Shown here piece by piece: positions 52,655-61,273 of a DNA stretch of 64,000 nucleotides. The translations under genes were made by a program, and so were the position numbers. The notes beneath the pieces are model-generated. The model searched no databases, was not told the DNA's origin, and saw only the letters and a list, made by a program, of their open reading frames with translations. How positions within the stretch are numbered: the stretch's first letter is position 1; every line of letters begins with the position of its first letter. Source of the stretch: Cohnella phaseoli (GTDB lineage: Bacteria > Bacillota > Bacilli > Paenibacillales > Paenibacillaceae); the NCBI RefSeq assembly GCF_003386235.1, contig NZ_QRDZ01000015.1, forward strand, positions 145,111 to 209,110, in the 5' to 3' direction.

Positions 52655-53308
52655 GTGACGACCAGGGGCAAAACGATCTTATTTCAAGGCGATTCCATTA
52701 CGGATGCGGGACGGTCCAGAGAGGGGGACGCCAACCGCGGTCTCGGACAAGGCTACGCGAGCGTGATCGCAAGTCGGCTCGGGTATGCGTTCGCGGAAGC
52801 GGGGCACCGCTTCCTGAATAGAGGTCTATCCGGCAATCGCGTCTCCGACGTGTACGCGAGGTGGAACGAGGACGCGATTAGCCTGCGGCCGGACGTCATC
52901 AGCCTGTTGATCGGGGTGAACGACGCTTGGAGAACGGTGCACCGGTTACCGGAGGGGGCGTCCGACCGTTTCGCGCGGATCTATCGCCATTTGCTGGAGG
53001 AGACGAAGGAAACGATGCCGGAAGCGGTGCTTGTCTTATGCGAGCCGTTCGTCCTTCGGGTTGGCAGCGTCGCGGACGGATGGGAAGAGTGGCGCCGCAT
53101 CGTGGACGGTTACGGTCAAGTCGTTCGTTCGCTTGCCGCGGAATACGACGCTGTATTCGTCGCGCTGCAGGAGCCGTTCAAGCGGGCGACGCAAAGAGCC
53201 GAAGCCGGCTATTGGCTGTCCGATGGCGTGCATCCGACCGCGGCCGGTCACGAGTTGATCGCCTCCGAATGGGAGAGCGCGGTGCTAGGCAGCCGGCTTG
53301 TCCTATAA
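52655..53308 (+). CDS. SGNH/GDSL-family esterase
   Basis: 217 residues. Block I FQGDSITDAGR with the nucleophile Ser, block III GVNDAWR with Asn, and block V DGVHPTAAGH with Asp and His. Likely removes acetyl or other acyl groups from the imported sugar; cytoplasmic, no signal peptide. GTG 52655 lies six bases after GGGGAG; ATG 52649 is too near that site. Last gene of the transporter operon. Confidence 0.88.
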   Translation: MTTRGKTILFQGDSITDAGRSREGDANRGLGQGYASVIASRLGYAFAEAGHRFLNRGLSGNRVSDVYARWNEDAISLRPDVISLLIGVNDAWRTVHRLPEGASDRFARIYRHLLEETKETMPEAVLVLCEPFVLRVGSVADGWEEWRRIVDGYGQVVRSLAAEYDAVFVALQEPFKRATQRAEAGYWLSDGVHPTAAGHELIASEWESAVLGSRLVL

Positions 53309-53416
53309 ATTAGGCGCTTTCGTCGACGAGTGGTTTGCCTCTGCCGGCGGGATTGCTTAGTTAGTCGCGCTCGCGGCGAATAGATGTGCTCACCATCCGT
53401 CGCTTACCTGCACGAG

Positions 53417-53464
53417 AAACGCCCGAGAGCCAAGCCCGCCGCTTGCACTCCCGGGCGTTTTTCG
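53417..53464 (+). terminator. Intrinsic terminator of the sugar-uptake operon
   Basis: AAACGCCCG pairs with CGGGCGTTT around a 26-base loop, followed by a T-run (TTTTTC). Confidence 0.8.
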
Positions 53465-53504
53465 CGCGGCGATTTTCCCGGCGCCCATTTTGCCCGGTCC
53501 TCGC

Positions 53505-53532
53505 ACCAGAGGAAATGCCTCTTCATATGATA
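53505..53532 (+). promoter_or_regulatory. Putative sigma-K promoter of gerE
   Basis: AC at 53505-53506, 17 bases, CATATGATA at 53524-53532. gerE is transcribed by sigma-K in B. subtilis, so this serves as an internal reference for sigma-K promoters in this genome. Confidence 0.75.
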
Positions 53533-53595
53533 AAGTTGACTGTATCCCTTTACCTTGTATTCACAACATTCCCGGGCAAGGAGGGGTGACAAACG

Positions 53596-53820
53596 TTGAA
53601 GGGCAGCGACCACAAAAGCAAATTCCTACTCACCAATCGGGAACGCGAAGTCTTTGAACTGCTAGTACAGGACAAGACGACCCGCGACATTGCGCAGCAG
53701 TTGTTTATCAGCGAGAAAACGGTGCGAAACCACATCTCCAATGTTATGCAGAAGCTGAATGTCAAAGGTCGTTCGCAAGCGGTTGTCGAGCTAATTAAGC
53801 TCGGGGAGCTAAAGATTTAA
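53596..53820 (+). CDS. gerE: Spore coat transcription regulator GerE
   Basis: 74 residues, the same length as B. subtilis GerE and very similar: LLTNREREVFELLVQDKTTR, ISEKTVRNHISNVMQKL and VKGRSQAVVELIKLGEL. It is a stand-alone LuxR-type helix-turn-helix that activates or represses late mother-cell genes with sigma-K, including coat and cge genes. TTG start with AAGGAGGGGTGA upstream. Confidence 0.97.
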   Translation: MKGSDHKSKFLLTNREREVFELLVQDKTTRDIAQQLFISEKTVRNHISNVMQKLNVKGRSQAVVELIKLGELKI

Positions 53821-53861
53821 AGCAGCAGGTGCACCTTTTTTTGCCGCTGATCGATCGGCGC

Positions 53862-53911
53862 GGGGCCTTCTTTTTCGTTCCCTTACGAGGGACGAAGGAG
53901 GGGGCTTTTTG
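53862..53911. terminator. Terminator between gerE and the gerA-type operon
   Basis: TTCGTTCCCT and AGGGACGAA pair around a short loop with further GCC/GGC pairing outside, followed by TTTTT on the forward strand; T-rich left flank may serve the reverse strand less well. Confidence 0.6.
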
Positions 53912-53924
53912 ATTGCGGTGCCTT

Positions 53925-55040
53925 CTACCGAATAGAACCCATCGCCGCGATGAGCACGTCGACCTTCACATTAATGTCGGCGTCGGACAACGTTGCGGAC
54001 CATTTGTTCTCGACCGGTTTCCATTCGTTGTATCTGTAAGCGCGGGCGAACCGTCCCAAGCCGATCGGATCGATTTTCGCCTGCTGAAATTTTTGAATAA
54101 GGCTGCGGAACTTGTCTTCGAGCTTCCGGGCGATTTCCGCTTCAAGCACGTCCCCGCTTTTAAGAACATCGAATGGAAACAGCTTCTCCAGAAGAGAGAC
54201 TCTGATATGGAAGTGAAAGTCGAACGTAAAGTGATCCTGGGCATATCCGGTTTTCAGCCGTCTCGAATATTTCACAGCGCTGATGGTATAGAGATTTCGC
54301 GGAACGATCCCGTTGCCGGGGGCTGCTCCTTCATGCTCCAGCGTAAACTTGAACTCGCCGCTTTTTTCGCCTTGAAGCATGCGCAGCAGGCGGGTTTCTT
54401 CGTCCCCGATGGACAGCTTGTAAATGCCGTTCTCGCTAAGCAAGGCGCTTCCTTTAATAAAGATCTTGTCGTCGAAGCGCAATTCGGCAATGCTGGCGGT
54501 TATGCCCTTATCCAAATTAATGCTGTGGAGCTCCTGAAGAGTCGTGCGGGTGGCAAGATTAAGATGAGAGGCGGTATCGATCAGGTACGTTAAATAAATC
54601 GGCAGGCGAGGCTTGTCCAGCGGGTTATAATGAATGACTTCGGACACGGGGCCGTCGACGAGCACGATTCTCGCAGTCGTGGAATTTTTCGGATCGCGCA
54701 GAAGCGGATCCAGCAAGGCGAACCAATGCTTCTGCATCATCAGCTTTTTCCCGATCAGAAGAATCTGGGATTTTCCGCCGCTCGTGAAAGCTTTGAAGGT
54801 TTTGTCGAATTCGTCCTGGGAGGCTCGCATAGTGAGCGACTTGGCGGTGTAAACCTCGGTCTTGCGCTTGGCTTCCCGACTGAAGACCGGGCTGGAGATG
54901 GATACTTCCAGATTGTTGTTGTCGTCCAGATCAAGCCCGATAATTAAGGCTAAAGAGATATTTTCAATGTCCATCCGATCCATGCACCCAGCCGGCAGCA
55001 GCGCTAATAGCAGCGCGAGATAACATAGCCCGCGTTTCAT
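53925..55040 (-). CDS. GerAC-type germinant-receptor lipoprotein
   Basis: 371 residues. Lipobox LPAGC at about residue 19, then MDRMDIENISLALIIGLDLD. The C-terminal domain has DFHFHIRVSLLEK and IARKLEDKFRSLIQKFQQAK, typical of the C subunit of GerA-family receptors. ATG 55040 overlaps the B-subunit stop (ATGA). Sits on the outer face of the inner spore membrane and is required for receptor function. Confidence 0.93.
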   Translation of the reverse strand: MKRGLCYLALLLALLPAGCMDRMDIENISLALIIGLDLDDNNNLEVSISSPVFSREAKRKTEVYTAKSLTMRASQDEFDKTFKAFTSGGKSQILLIGKKLMMQKHWFALLDPLLRDPKNSTTARIVLVDGPVSEVIHYNPLDKPRLPIYLTYLIDTASHLNLATRTTLQELHSINLDKGITASIAELRFDDKIFIKGSALLSENGIYKLSIGDEETRLLRMLQGEKSGEFKFTLEHEGAAPGNGIVPRNLYTISAVKYSRRLKTGYAQDHFTFDFHFHIRVSLLEKLFPFDVLKSGDVLEAEIARKLEDKFRSLIQKFQQAKIDPIGLGRFARAYRYNEWKPVENKWSATLSDADINVKVDVLIAAMGSIR

Positions 55041-56137
55041 CCCTGTGCCCTCCTTCCGAACAGAGCTTTGATCTGAACGAGCGCCAGCAAGACAACCGGA
55101 ACGACAAACAGCATCCACTCGTTGAAAATCGTCATTCCATCTCCGAAGCGAACGGACTGGTTCCAGGTAGGCTGACTGACGAAGACGATAACCAAAATGG
55201 CCAGCAAATAAACGACAGTCATTCCGGTATGATTTTCACGGTTAAACAGCCGGCCGAGGGAATAAGCGGTAGCGAAGCCGTATACCGACCAGCTTCTGGA
55301 GACGACGAACAGGTATAGCGCAAAGAAGATCATATCGAATCGTTCCAGAAATCGGAATTCAATGATTTTCAGCAGATGCATTAACGGTTGGTTGATCTGA
55401 ATGATTTCGTCCTGCGGAAATTGGATATAGCATAAAATCGTGACGAATGTATACAAAAGCATTGTCAGCGTATTGGCGATCACCATGCCATGGAAAGCAT
55501 ACTGTTTGCGCTTTAGATGAGGGTAGACGAAGAACAGAATTTCCATTCCCGTAAATGCGAACAGCGTCTCCCGAACGCTGCCTAACACAGGAGTCCAGCC
55601 ATCCTTAAGGATCGGGAGCAAATTGGTCCAGTGTCCGTCCGACAGCGGAAACAGCAAAAAAACAGGCATCCAGGCCATGGCGTATAAAATGAACTCGGCA
55701 TAGCGTCCGATCACCCGCATCCCGTTGCGCACGAGCATAAAAGTCGGAACCGCAAACAGGAGGATGATCAGAAATCCCGACGTTTTCGGCAAAAACCACG
55801 CTTTGATATAGAGCATCGAATTGACCATGACGATCCATCCGAAGCAGCCGAAATACACGATAAAGGGGAGCAGCGCCAGCTTGCCGAGACGGCGGCCGAA
55901 AATTTTGCCGAGCAGGGACGGAAGCGGATCGTCCGGAAACTTGCGCAGCAGCAGCAGCATGACGCACCCTGCGAGGGTAATGACGGCCCAGGCGATAAGA
56001 ATGCTGATCCAGCCGTCCGCTCCCGCATTCAGAGCAATATCTTTCGGGAGGGAAAAGATCCCCGTCCCAACCTGCGCTCCATGGACGATGGCAATGTACT
56101 GTATCAGAGTGATTTCGTTTAAGCGGGTGACTTTCAC
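55037..56137 (-). CDS. GerAB-type germinant-receptor permease subunit
   Basis: 366 residues with about ten membrane segments, of the amino-acid/polyamine transporter fold. LIQYIAIVHGAQVGTGIFSL at the start is characteristic of GerB subunits, which bind the germinant. GTG 56137 shares a base with the preceding TAG and has GAGGAGA upstream; the longer frame to 56260 reads through the A subunit gene. Confidence 0.93.
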   Translation of the reverse strand: MKVTRLNEITLIQYIAIVHGAQVGTGIFSLPKDIALNAGADGWISILIAWAVITLAGCVMLLLLRKFPDDPLPSLLGKIFGRRLGKLALLPFIVYFGCFGWIVMVNSMLYIKAWFLPKTSGFLIILLFAVPTFMLVRNGMRVIGRYAEFILYAMAWMPVFLLFPLSDGHWTNLLPILKDGWTPVLGSVRETLFAFTGMEILFFVYPHLKRKQYAFHGMVIANTLTMLLYTFVTILCYIQFPQDEIIQINQPLMHLLKIIEFRFLERFDMIFFALYLFVVSRSWSVYGFATAYSLGRLFNRENHTGMTVVYLLAILVIVFVSQPTWNQSVRFGDGMTIFNEWMLFVVPVVLLALVQIKALFGRRAQG

Positions 56138-57711
56138 TAGCCGTCTCCTCTCGGTCTGCCCCGGCCTGCTCGCTTGTCCTGAATGGGGCGGGCGCTTTTC
56201 GGACGTTGGACCATCGACCATAGCGGAAACCGAACGAACGTATCCTTCATATCCGACCATCTGACCGGAGCGAGCGGACTGCCGTACGGCGTTCCAAGCG
56301 ATTCCAGCGACATGAGATGGATCAGAATGGTCATAAATCCAATGACGATGCCGACGAGGCCGAACAGGGAAGCCATGATCATCATCGGAAACCGCAGCAG
56401 CCGAACCGCCGTCCCCATATCGTAGCTGGGTAAAATGAAGGATGCGATGGCGGTCGAAGCGACGACGATAACCATAATGTTGCTGACGACGCCTGCCTGG
56501 ACGGCTGCTTGACCGACAACGATGCCTCCGACTATGCCGATCGTCTGACCGACGGAGGCCGGCAGCCGGATTCCCGCCTCGCGCATCATCTCCAGCATGA
56601 TCTCCATCAGCATCGCCTCAAGCAGAGGCGGAAACGGCACTCTCTCCCGGGATTCGGCGATCGATAGAAACAACTGCAAAGGAATAACCTCGTAGTTATA
56701 GGAAATGAAGGAGATGTAAACTGCCGGAAGCAGCAGAGCGATAAAAAAGGCGAGAAAGCGCAGCAGCCGAATGAACGAAGCGATCATCCAACGAGAACTA
56801 TAATCGTCTACGCTTTGGAACAGTGAAATGAACGTGCTCGGGGCGATGATCACGCTGGGAGAACGGTCGACGATAACGACGTAACGCCCCTGCAGCAGTT
56901 GAGATGCCGCGGAGTCGGGCCGTTCCGTCAAAATAAACTGAGGAAAGGGAGAAAACGGATTGTCCTCGATATACTCTGCGACCTCGCCGGTGTTAATCAC
57001 CGCATCGACATCGATTTTGTCGAGTCTTGATCGTAGTTCTTCCAATACGTCGGGATGCGCTACATCGGCCAAATAGAGAATAAACAGAGTGGTCTTCCCG
57101 CGTTTGCCGATGATCGTTTTATGAATCCTCAGTTCTTTGTTCGGCAAGTAGCGTCTGAGCAGCGCCAGATTTTGCGCCGCCGTCTCCACGAAGCCTTGGT
57201 GCGCGCCTTTGAGGGAGCTTTCCAGCTGTGGGTCCGTTATCGAGCGCTGCGGCCAGCCGGAGGTATTATAAACGACGGCATGCGCGCAGCCGTCGAGCAG
57301 CAGTACGCAGTCGCCTGTCATGATGGCGTATTCGAGCTTCTGCCAGTTGTGCGCCCTGCGCACGTCGCCGATCGTAGGCTCGGGAAACCTCGTTGGCGAA
57401 TTCCCTTGCTGCGACGACATCATCGGCTGCAGAATGTTGTCGTTGATCGCCTTTTTATCCGTCAGTCCGTCCAGATAGAGCAAAGCGGCAGGGATCTGAT
57501 CGGAGCCCGATACGAATCGGAACACGATGAAGTCCGGCCAATCCGGAAAGCGGCGAGCGACTTCCTCCAGATTGCGGGATAAGTCGGGATCCAGAGGGTG
57601 CTCCTCTCCCTCCGATTGTTCGGGCATAAACGGACGAACGCCTTTATTTCCAGCGTTTTGGCGTGCAGAGGAGTATCGTCTTTTTCCGGAAAATAGATTA
57701 AAGGGGAACAT
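56137..57711 (-). CDS. GerAA-type germinant-receptor subunit
   Basis: 524 residues. Cytoplasmic N-terminal domain to about 285 with PDFIVFRFVSGSDQIPAALLYLDGL and ILTERPDSAASQLLQGRYVV, then four to six membrane segments including EAMLMEIMLEMMREAGIRLP and the ETVGQT-like SVGQTIGIVGGIVVGQAAVQ. Order A-B-C in one operon matches GerA receptors. ATG 57711 behind GGGAG. Confidence 0.95.
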   Translation of the reverse strand: MFPFNLFSGKRRYSSARQNAGNKGVRPFMPEQSEGEEHPLDPDLSRNLEEVARRFPDWPDFIVFRFVSGSDQIPAALLYLDGLTDKKAINDNILQPMMSSQQGNSPTRFPEPTIGDVRRAHNWQKLEYAIMTGDCVLLLDGCAHAVVYNTSGWPQRSITDPQLESSLKGAHQGFVETAAQNLALLRRYLPNKELRIHKTIIGKRGKTTLFILYLADVAHPDVLEELRSRLDKIDVDAVINTGEVAEYIEDNPFSPFPQFILTERPDSAASQLLQGRYVVIVDRSPSVIIAPSTFISLFQSVDDYSSRWMIASFIRLLRFLAFFIALLLPAVYISFISYNYEVIPLQLFLSIAESRERVPFPPLLEAMLMEIMLEMMREAGIRLPASVGQTIGIVGGIVVGQAAVQAGVVSNIMVIVVASTAIASFILPSYDMGTAVRLLRFPMMIMASLFGLVGIVIGFMTILIHLMSLESLGTPYGSPLAPVRWSDMKDTFVRFPLWSMVQRPKSARPIQDKRAGRGRPRGDG

Positions 57712-57870
57712 CGCACAAACTCCCGCCCTCGATTATCGTTGCTTATTCAGAGTTTGCCGAGGAATGGAAAATTATACTGTCCGAGTGCGGTTTCCGCTGA
57801 TCGACGCGTCGGATCGTACAAGCACATCTTGTCCTCTCTCATATTGTGGGAGGGGAGGAGGTGTTAGGAG
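57712..57870. other. Divergent region between gerA-type operon and crystallin-like gene
   Basis: 159 bases. TGAATA on the reverse strand resembles a sigma-G -35, but no CATnnTA stands at the right distance. A forward CATATTGTG lacks a spaced AC. Promoters here remain uncalled. Confidence 0.3.
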
Positions 57871-58242
57871 ATGGCGAACAAGATCCAAGCTCAGCAGACG
57901 TATCCGAGATTAACCGTGTACAACGAAGAGAACTTCCAGGGACGCAGCGCGATCTATCGAGGCAATCTGGGGATTGCGAATTTGGATTCGAGACTCGGGG
58001 GAATCGAAAGCCTGAGATTTTTCTCCACGAGCAGCAACGCGACGTTAGTCTTGTTTACTCGTACAAATTTCAGAGGCAGATTCCTGGTGTTTCGCGGCAA
58101 TAGAAGCATCGCCGATCTGGACGACATTATCGGCGGCGAAGACGCGGAATCGCTGATCTCGACCAATCAGCGCTTAACGCTCGCGCAAATTCGCGCGATT
58201 CGGGATAGCGGCAACTTGCCGGACGGCTATCGGAGGCTCTAA
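57871..58242 (+). CDS. Beta-gamma-crystallin-like protein
   Basis: 123 residues, no signal peptide. Two Greek-key motifs: LTVYNEENFQGRSAIYRGN and LVLFTRTNFRGRFLVFRGN, each with the aromatic-x5-aromatic-x-Gly pattern. The Ca2+ signature Asp/Asn-Asp/Asn-x-x-Ser/Thr-Ser is not clearly present. Myxococcus spore-coat protein S has this fold, so with gerA and gerE next door a coat role is possible but unproven. GGAGGAGGTG precedes the ATG. Confidence 0.7.
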   Translation: MANKIQAQQTYPRLTVYNEENFQGRSAIYRGNLGIANLDSRLGGIESLRFFSTSSNATLVLFTRTNFRGRFLVFRGNRSIADLDDIIGGEDAESLISTNQRLTLAQIRAIRDSGNLPDGYRRL

Positions 58243-58269
58243 GCGTAAAGTGTGTCAATATTGTTACGG

Positions 58270-58285
58270 TGTGACCCATATCACA
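58270..58285. promoter_or_regulatory. Crp/Fnr-type box upstream of the cupredoxin gene
   Basis: TGTGACCCATATCACA, a perfect TGTGA-N6-TCACA dyad, the Fnr consensus of B. subtilis. Its centre lies 30.5 bases before TATGAT (58308-58313), which places it at about -41.5, as in activated promoters. Confidence 0.7.
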
Positions 58286-58356
58286 TTCGACCCCTCCCTT
58301 CCGGTATTATGATGTGCTTGTAAACGAGACGATACCGTTGAAGGGAGCAATACAAA

Positions 58357-58752
58357 ATGAAAAAATGGGTAGCTTTAAGCGCGCTGTTGTTAGCCGCGAT
58401 GTTGGTCGCATCCGGCTGCGGGGGAGGAGATAAGAAAGAATCCAGCCCGTCCCCGTCGGCTTCTCAAGCTGCCGGTTCTTCCGCAGGCGAGGCGAAGGCG
58501 ATCACGATCGACGCGACGAACTTCAAGTTCGATCCGGGCGAAATCACGGTCAAGCAAGGCGACGAAGTCAGCATTACGCTGAAAAACAGCCAAGGCAATC
58601 ACGCCCTGAAAATCGAGGGCTACGACAAGGAAGTCAAAGGCAACGCCACGGTGAAATTCGTCGCCGACAAAGCGGGCGAGTTCAAGATCGTATGCTCGAT
58701 CTTCTGCGGCAAAGGCCATGAAGATATGGTCAGCAAGCTGATCGTTCAATAA
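58357..58752 (+). CDS. Membrane-anchored cupredoxin lipoprotein with CuA-type ligands
   Basis: 131 residues. Lipobox VASGC at about residue 21, Ser/Pro/Ala linker, cupredoxin domain from about 47 with FKFDPGEITVKQGDEV and GNHALKI. The end reads CSIFCGKGHEDM: Cys-x3-Cys-x3-His-x2-Met plus the upstream His is the CuA ligand set of oxidase subunit II. With no oxidase subunit fused, it may carry electrons or copper to the ba3 oxidase downstream. Confidence 0.85.
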   Translation: MKKWVALSALLLAAMLVASGCGGGDKKESSPSPSASQAAGSSAGEAKAITIDATNFKFDPGEITVKQGDEVSITLKNSQGNHALKIEGYDKEVKGNATVKFVADKAGEFKIVCSIFCGKGHEDMVSKLIVQ

Positions 58753-58778
58753 TTTATTTCCAGGGGCAGTCCGTTGGC

Positions 58779-58813
58779 GTGAAACGATCCCGATCATTCG
58801 GGATCGCTTCACC
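58779..58813 (+). other. Strong hairpin after the cupredoxin gene
   Basis: GTGAAACGATCCCGA and TCGGGATCGCTTCAC form a 15-bp stem with one mismatch and a TCAT loop. It lacks an adjacent T-run; CCCTTTTTC comes 15 bases later. The nine-base direct repeat GGGCAGTCC flanks it (58764-58772, 58820-58828). Probably transcript-end formation. Confidence 0.5.
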
Positions 58814-58881
58814 GTCGACGGGCAGTCCCTTTTTCATGCGCAAAATCGGTGTAACAAATCGTCCACATTAGTCAATGTCCA

Positions 58882-58897
58882 AGTGACAATTATCACA
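58882..58897. promoter_or_regulatory. Crp/Fnr-type box upstream of the ba3 oxidase genes
   Basis: AGTGACAATTATCACA, nine of ten dyad positions of TGTGA-N6-TCACA. The centre is 30.5 bases before TACAAT (58920-58925), the same distance as at the cupredoxin promoter. Confidence 0.65.
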
Positions 58898-58955
58898 GTT
58901 AGATCGCACCGGATGATCTTACAATGTAAATAACTTGAAATCAGGAGGAATCGGA

Positions 58956-59117
58956 ATGCGCGATGATCAATCGGTGCCGAAAACGCAAGAAACCCGTTCG
59001 GAGCCGGAGCATAAGGAGCAATCGCTGAAGGGGGCCTTTGCTTCCGTTATGCTGCTTGGAGCGTTCTTGGCCATTACCTGGATTGGAGTTTTTATTCTGT
59101 TCGTCGCACGCGACTAA
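58956..59117 (+). CDS. ba3-type cytochrome oxidase subunit IIa
   Basis: 53 residues: charged N-terminus, then one membrane helix (FASVMLLGAFLAITWIGVFI). Length, single helix and position before subunits II and I fit subunit IIa of B-type oxidases, which replaces the missing first helix of subunit II. ATG 58956 lies behind AGGAGG. Confidence 0.82.
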   Translation: MRDDQSVPKTQETRSEPEHKEQSLKGAFASVMLLGAFLAITWIGVFILFVARD

Positions 59118-59136
59118 ATAGGGGGAGCAAATCAAT

Positions 59137-59607
59137 ATGCATATGCATCGACTTGAGAAAATATGGCTAACGGTTGGGGTATCCATGCTGGTCGTATTTT
59201 TGCTCGTACTGGGGATTATGACCTTCGGAAGGGGAATCGCTCCTCCGAACGAGCATATTCATCGCATCGATCCGGCGAAGGTGAGCGAGACGCCGCCGTT
59301 CGACAAGCCGCAGATTACGAAGATCGGAGACAATGTGTACAAGGCCGTCATGGTCGCTTACGCGTTCGGCTACGATCCGATTCCGTTGGAGGTTCCGGCA
59401 GGCGCGACGGTTCACTTCGAAATCACCTCGTCGGATGTCGTGCACGGCTTCCAGATTCCCGGCACGAACGTCAACGTCATGGTCACGCCCGGGGAAGTCA
59501 GCCACGTGTCCCATACGTTCGACAAGCCCGGCGAATACTTGATTATCTGTAACGAGTATTGCGGGATCGCCCACGAAATGATGAAAACTACCCTGGTGGT
59601 AAAATAG
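59137..59607 (+). CDS. ba3-type cytochrome oxidase subunit II
   Basis: 156 residues. One membrane helix at about 9-30, then a CuA domain: VVHGFQIPGTNVNVMV supplies His and CNEYCGIAHEMM supplies two Cys, His and Met. Accepts electrons from cytochrome c or a cupredoxin and passes them to subunit I. Single-helix form typical of ba3 enzymes. Confidence 0.94.
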   Translation: MHMHRLEKIWLTVGVSMLVVFLLVLGIMTFGRGIAPPNEHIHRIDPAKVSETPPFDKPQITKIGDNVYKAVMVAYAFGYDPIPLEVPAGATVHFEITSSDVVHGFQIPGTNVNVMVTPGEVSHVSHTFDKPGEYLIICNEYCGIAHEMMKTTLVVK

Positions 59608-59620
59608 GAGGCCGTATCCC

Positions 59621-61273
59621 ATGAATGAAACTAAATCTTCGTCATTCGACCGCAACGACGGCCGGCTGGTCATCGCGCATGTCCTGTTCGCGTTCGCGGC
59701 GCTGCTGCTCGGCGGCATTGCCGGCATGCTGCAGGGGATGGTCAAGGGCGGCACGATCACGCTCCCGGCCAATATCGGATATTACGAGCTGCTGACTGCT
59801 CACGGCGTGCTGATGGCGCTCATTTTTACAACCTATTTTATAGTAGGATTTCTGTATTCCGGAGTCTCGCAGACGCTTGGAGGGCGGCTGCTGCCGCTGA
59901 CGAAAAAGTTCGGCTGGATCGGTTATTGGCTGATGTCCATCGGTACGCTGATCGGCGTCGTCGTGATCTTGCTGGGCAAGGCAAGCGTTCTGTATACGTT
60001 CTACGCCCCGATGAAAGCTTCTCCGTTTTTCTATATCGCGCTTGCGCTGGTGGTCATCGGAAGCTGGTTAAGCGGATTCGGTATTTTCTATCAATACGTG
60101 CAATGGAAAAAAACGAACAAGGGCAAGCTGTCCCCGCTGTTCGCCTACATGTCCGTCATCACGATGCTGCTCTGGCAGATCGCAACGATCGGTGTGGCTG
60201 CTGAAGTCGTTCTACAGCTGATTCCGTGGTCGTTCGGTTGGGTGGAAACGGTTAACGTGGTGCTGAGTCGAACGCTGTTCTGGTTTTTCGGCCACCCGCT
60301 TGTTTACTTCTGGCTGCTTCCGGCTTATATTTGCTGGTACGTCATCATTCCGAAAATTATCGGCGGAAAAATATTCAGCGATGCGCTGGCCCGGATGTCG
60401 TTCGTGCTGTTCCTGCTGTTCTCGATTCCGGTCGGCTTCCACCATCAGCTCATGGAGCCGGGGATCAGCCACTTCTGGAAATATCTCCAGGTCGTGCTGA
60501 CGTTTATGGTCGTGATTCCGTCGCTGATGACCGCGTTCTCGCTGTTTGCGACATTTGAGCTGAACGGCCGCTCCAAAGGAACGAAAGGGCTGTTCGGCTG
60601 GGTGAAAGTTCTGCCGTGGTCGGACGTGCGCTTCTTCGCTCCGTTCGTGGGCATGTTGGTCTTCATTCCGGCCGGAGCCGGCGGTCTGATCAACGCCAGT
60701 AACCAGATGAACGCCGTCGTCCATAATACGCTGTGGGTAACGGGTCACTTCCATCTGACTGTGGCGACCAGCGTTGCGCTGACCTTCTTCGGCATCGTCT
60801 ACTGGCTCATCCCGGTCGTGACCGGCCGCGTCCTTACTCCGCGGCTGAACAAGCTGGGCATCATTCAGACGCTCATCTGGTGCATCGGCATGTTCTTCAT
60901 GTCCGGCTCGATGCATACGGTGGGACTGCTCGGTTCGCCGAGACGCACCGCCTTTAACACCTACGACGACCACCCGGACGCGATTCTATGGATGCCGTAT
61001 CATGTAGCGATGGCTGTCGGGGGCATCATTCTGTTCGTCGGCGTGCTGCTGATTATCTATAACATCGTTGCTCTCATGCGCGCTCCGAAAGGAGAGACCG
61101 AGTATCCGCTCGGCGAAGTGTCCGAGGCATCGGAGCCGACTCCGCGCTTCCTGGAGAACTGGAAGCTTTGGATCGCGCTGACGGTTATTCTGATCGTCAT
61201 TGCGTATACGATTCCGGTTATCGATCAGATCACCAATCCGACCCCGGGATCGCCGGGATATGTAACCTGGTAA
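59621..61273 (+). CDS. ba3-type (B-family) cytochrome oxidase subunit I
   Basis: 550 residues with about 13 membrane helices. Heme and copper ligands: LTAHGVLMAL (His of low-spin heme), GHPLVYFW (CuB His and the cross-linked Tyr), FHHQL (CuB His pair) and GHFHLTVA (heme ligands). The K-channel-only pattern and missing Glu of helix VI place it in the B family, which has high oxygen affinity. Last gene of the oxidase unit; its stop codon touches the long inverted repeat. Confidence 0.95.
   Translation: MNETKSSSFDRNDGRLVIAHVLFAFAALLLGGIAGMLQGMVKGGTITLPANIGYYELLTAHGVLMALIFTTYFIVGFLYSGVSQTLGGRLLPLTKKFGWIGYWLMSIGTLIGVVVILLGKASVLYTFYAPMKASPFFYIALALVVIGSWLSGFGIFYQYVQWKKTNKGKLSPLFAYMSVITMLLWQIATIGVAAEVVLQLIPWSFGWVETVNVVLSRTLFWFFGHPLVYFWLLPAYICWYVIIPKIIGGKIFSDALARMSFVLFLLFSIPVGFHHQLMEPGISHFWKYLQVVLTFMVVIPSLMTAFSLFATFELNGRSKGTKGLFGWVKVLPWSDVRFFAPFVGMLVFIPAGAGGLINASNQMNAVVHNTLWVTGHFHLTVATSVALTFFGIVYWLIPVVTGRVLTPRLNKLGIIQTLIWCIGMFFMSGSMHTVGLLGSPRRTAFNTYDDHPDAILWMPYHVAMAVGGIILFVGVLLIIYNIVALMRAPKGETEYPLGEVSEASEPTPRFLENWKLWIALTVILIVIAYTIPVIDQITNPTPGSPGYVTW

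Noticed and set aside
12712..57848. Other CATAnnnT-like hexamers (near 12712, 18905, 28896, 31219, 40835, 57840) as sigma-K or sigma-E promoters.
   Set aside because: Each deviates in the last base or lacks a correctly spaced -35 (AC at 16-17 bases), unlike the sites before the giant gene and gerE.
58764..58828. Nine-base direct repeats GGGCAGTCC around a hairpin as a transposition footprint.
   Set aside because: Only 56 bases apart with a stem-loop and no element between; more probably part of the transcript-end structure.
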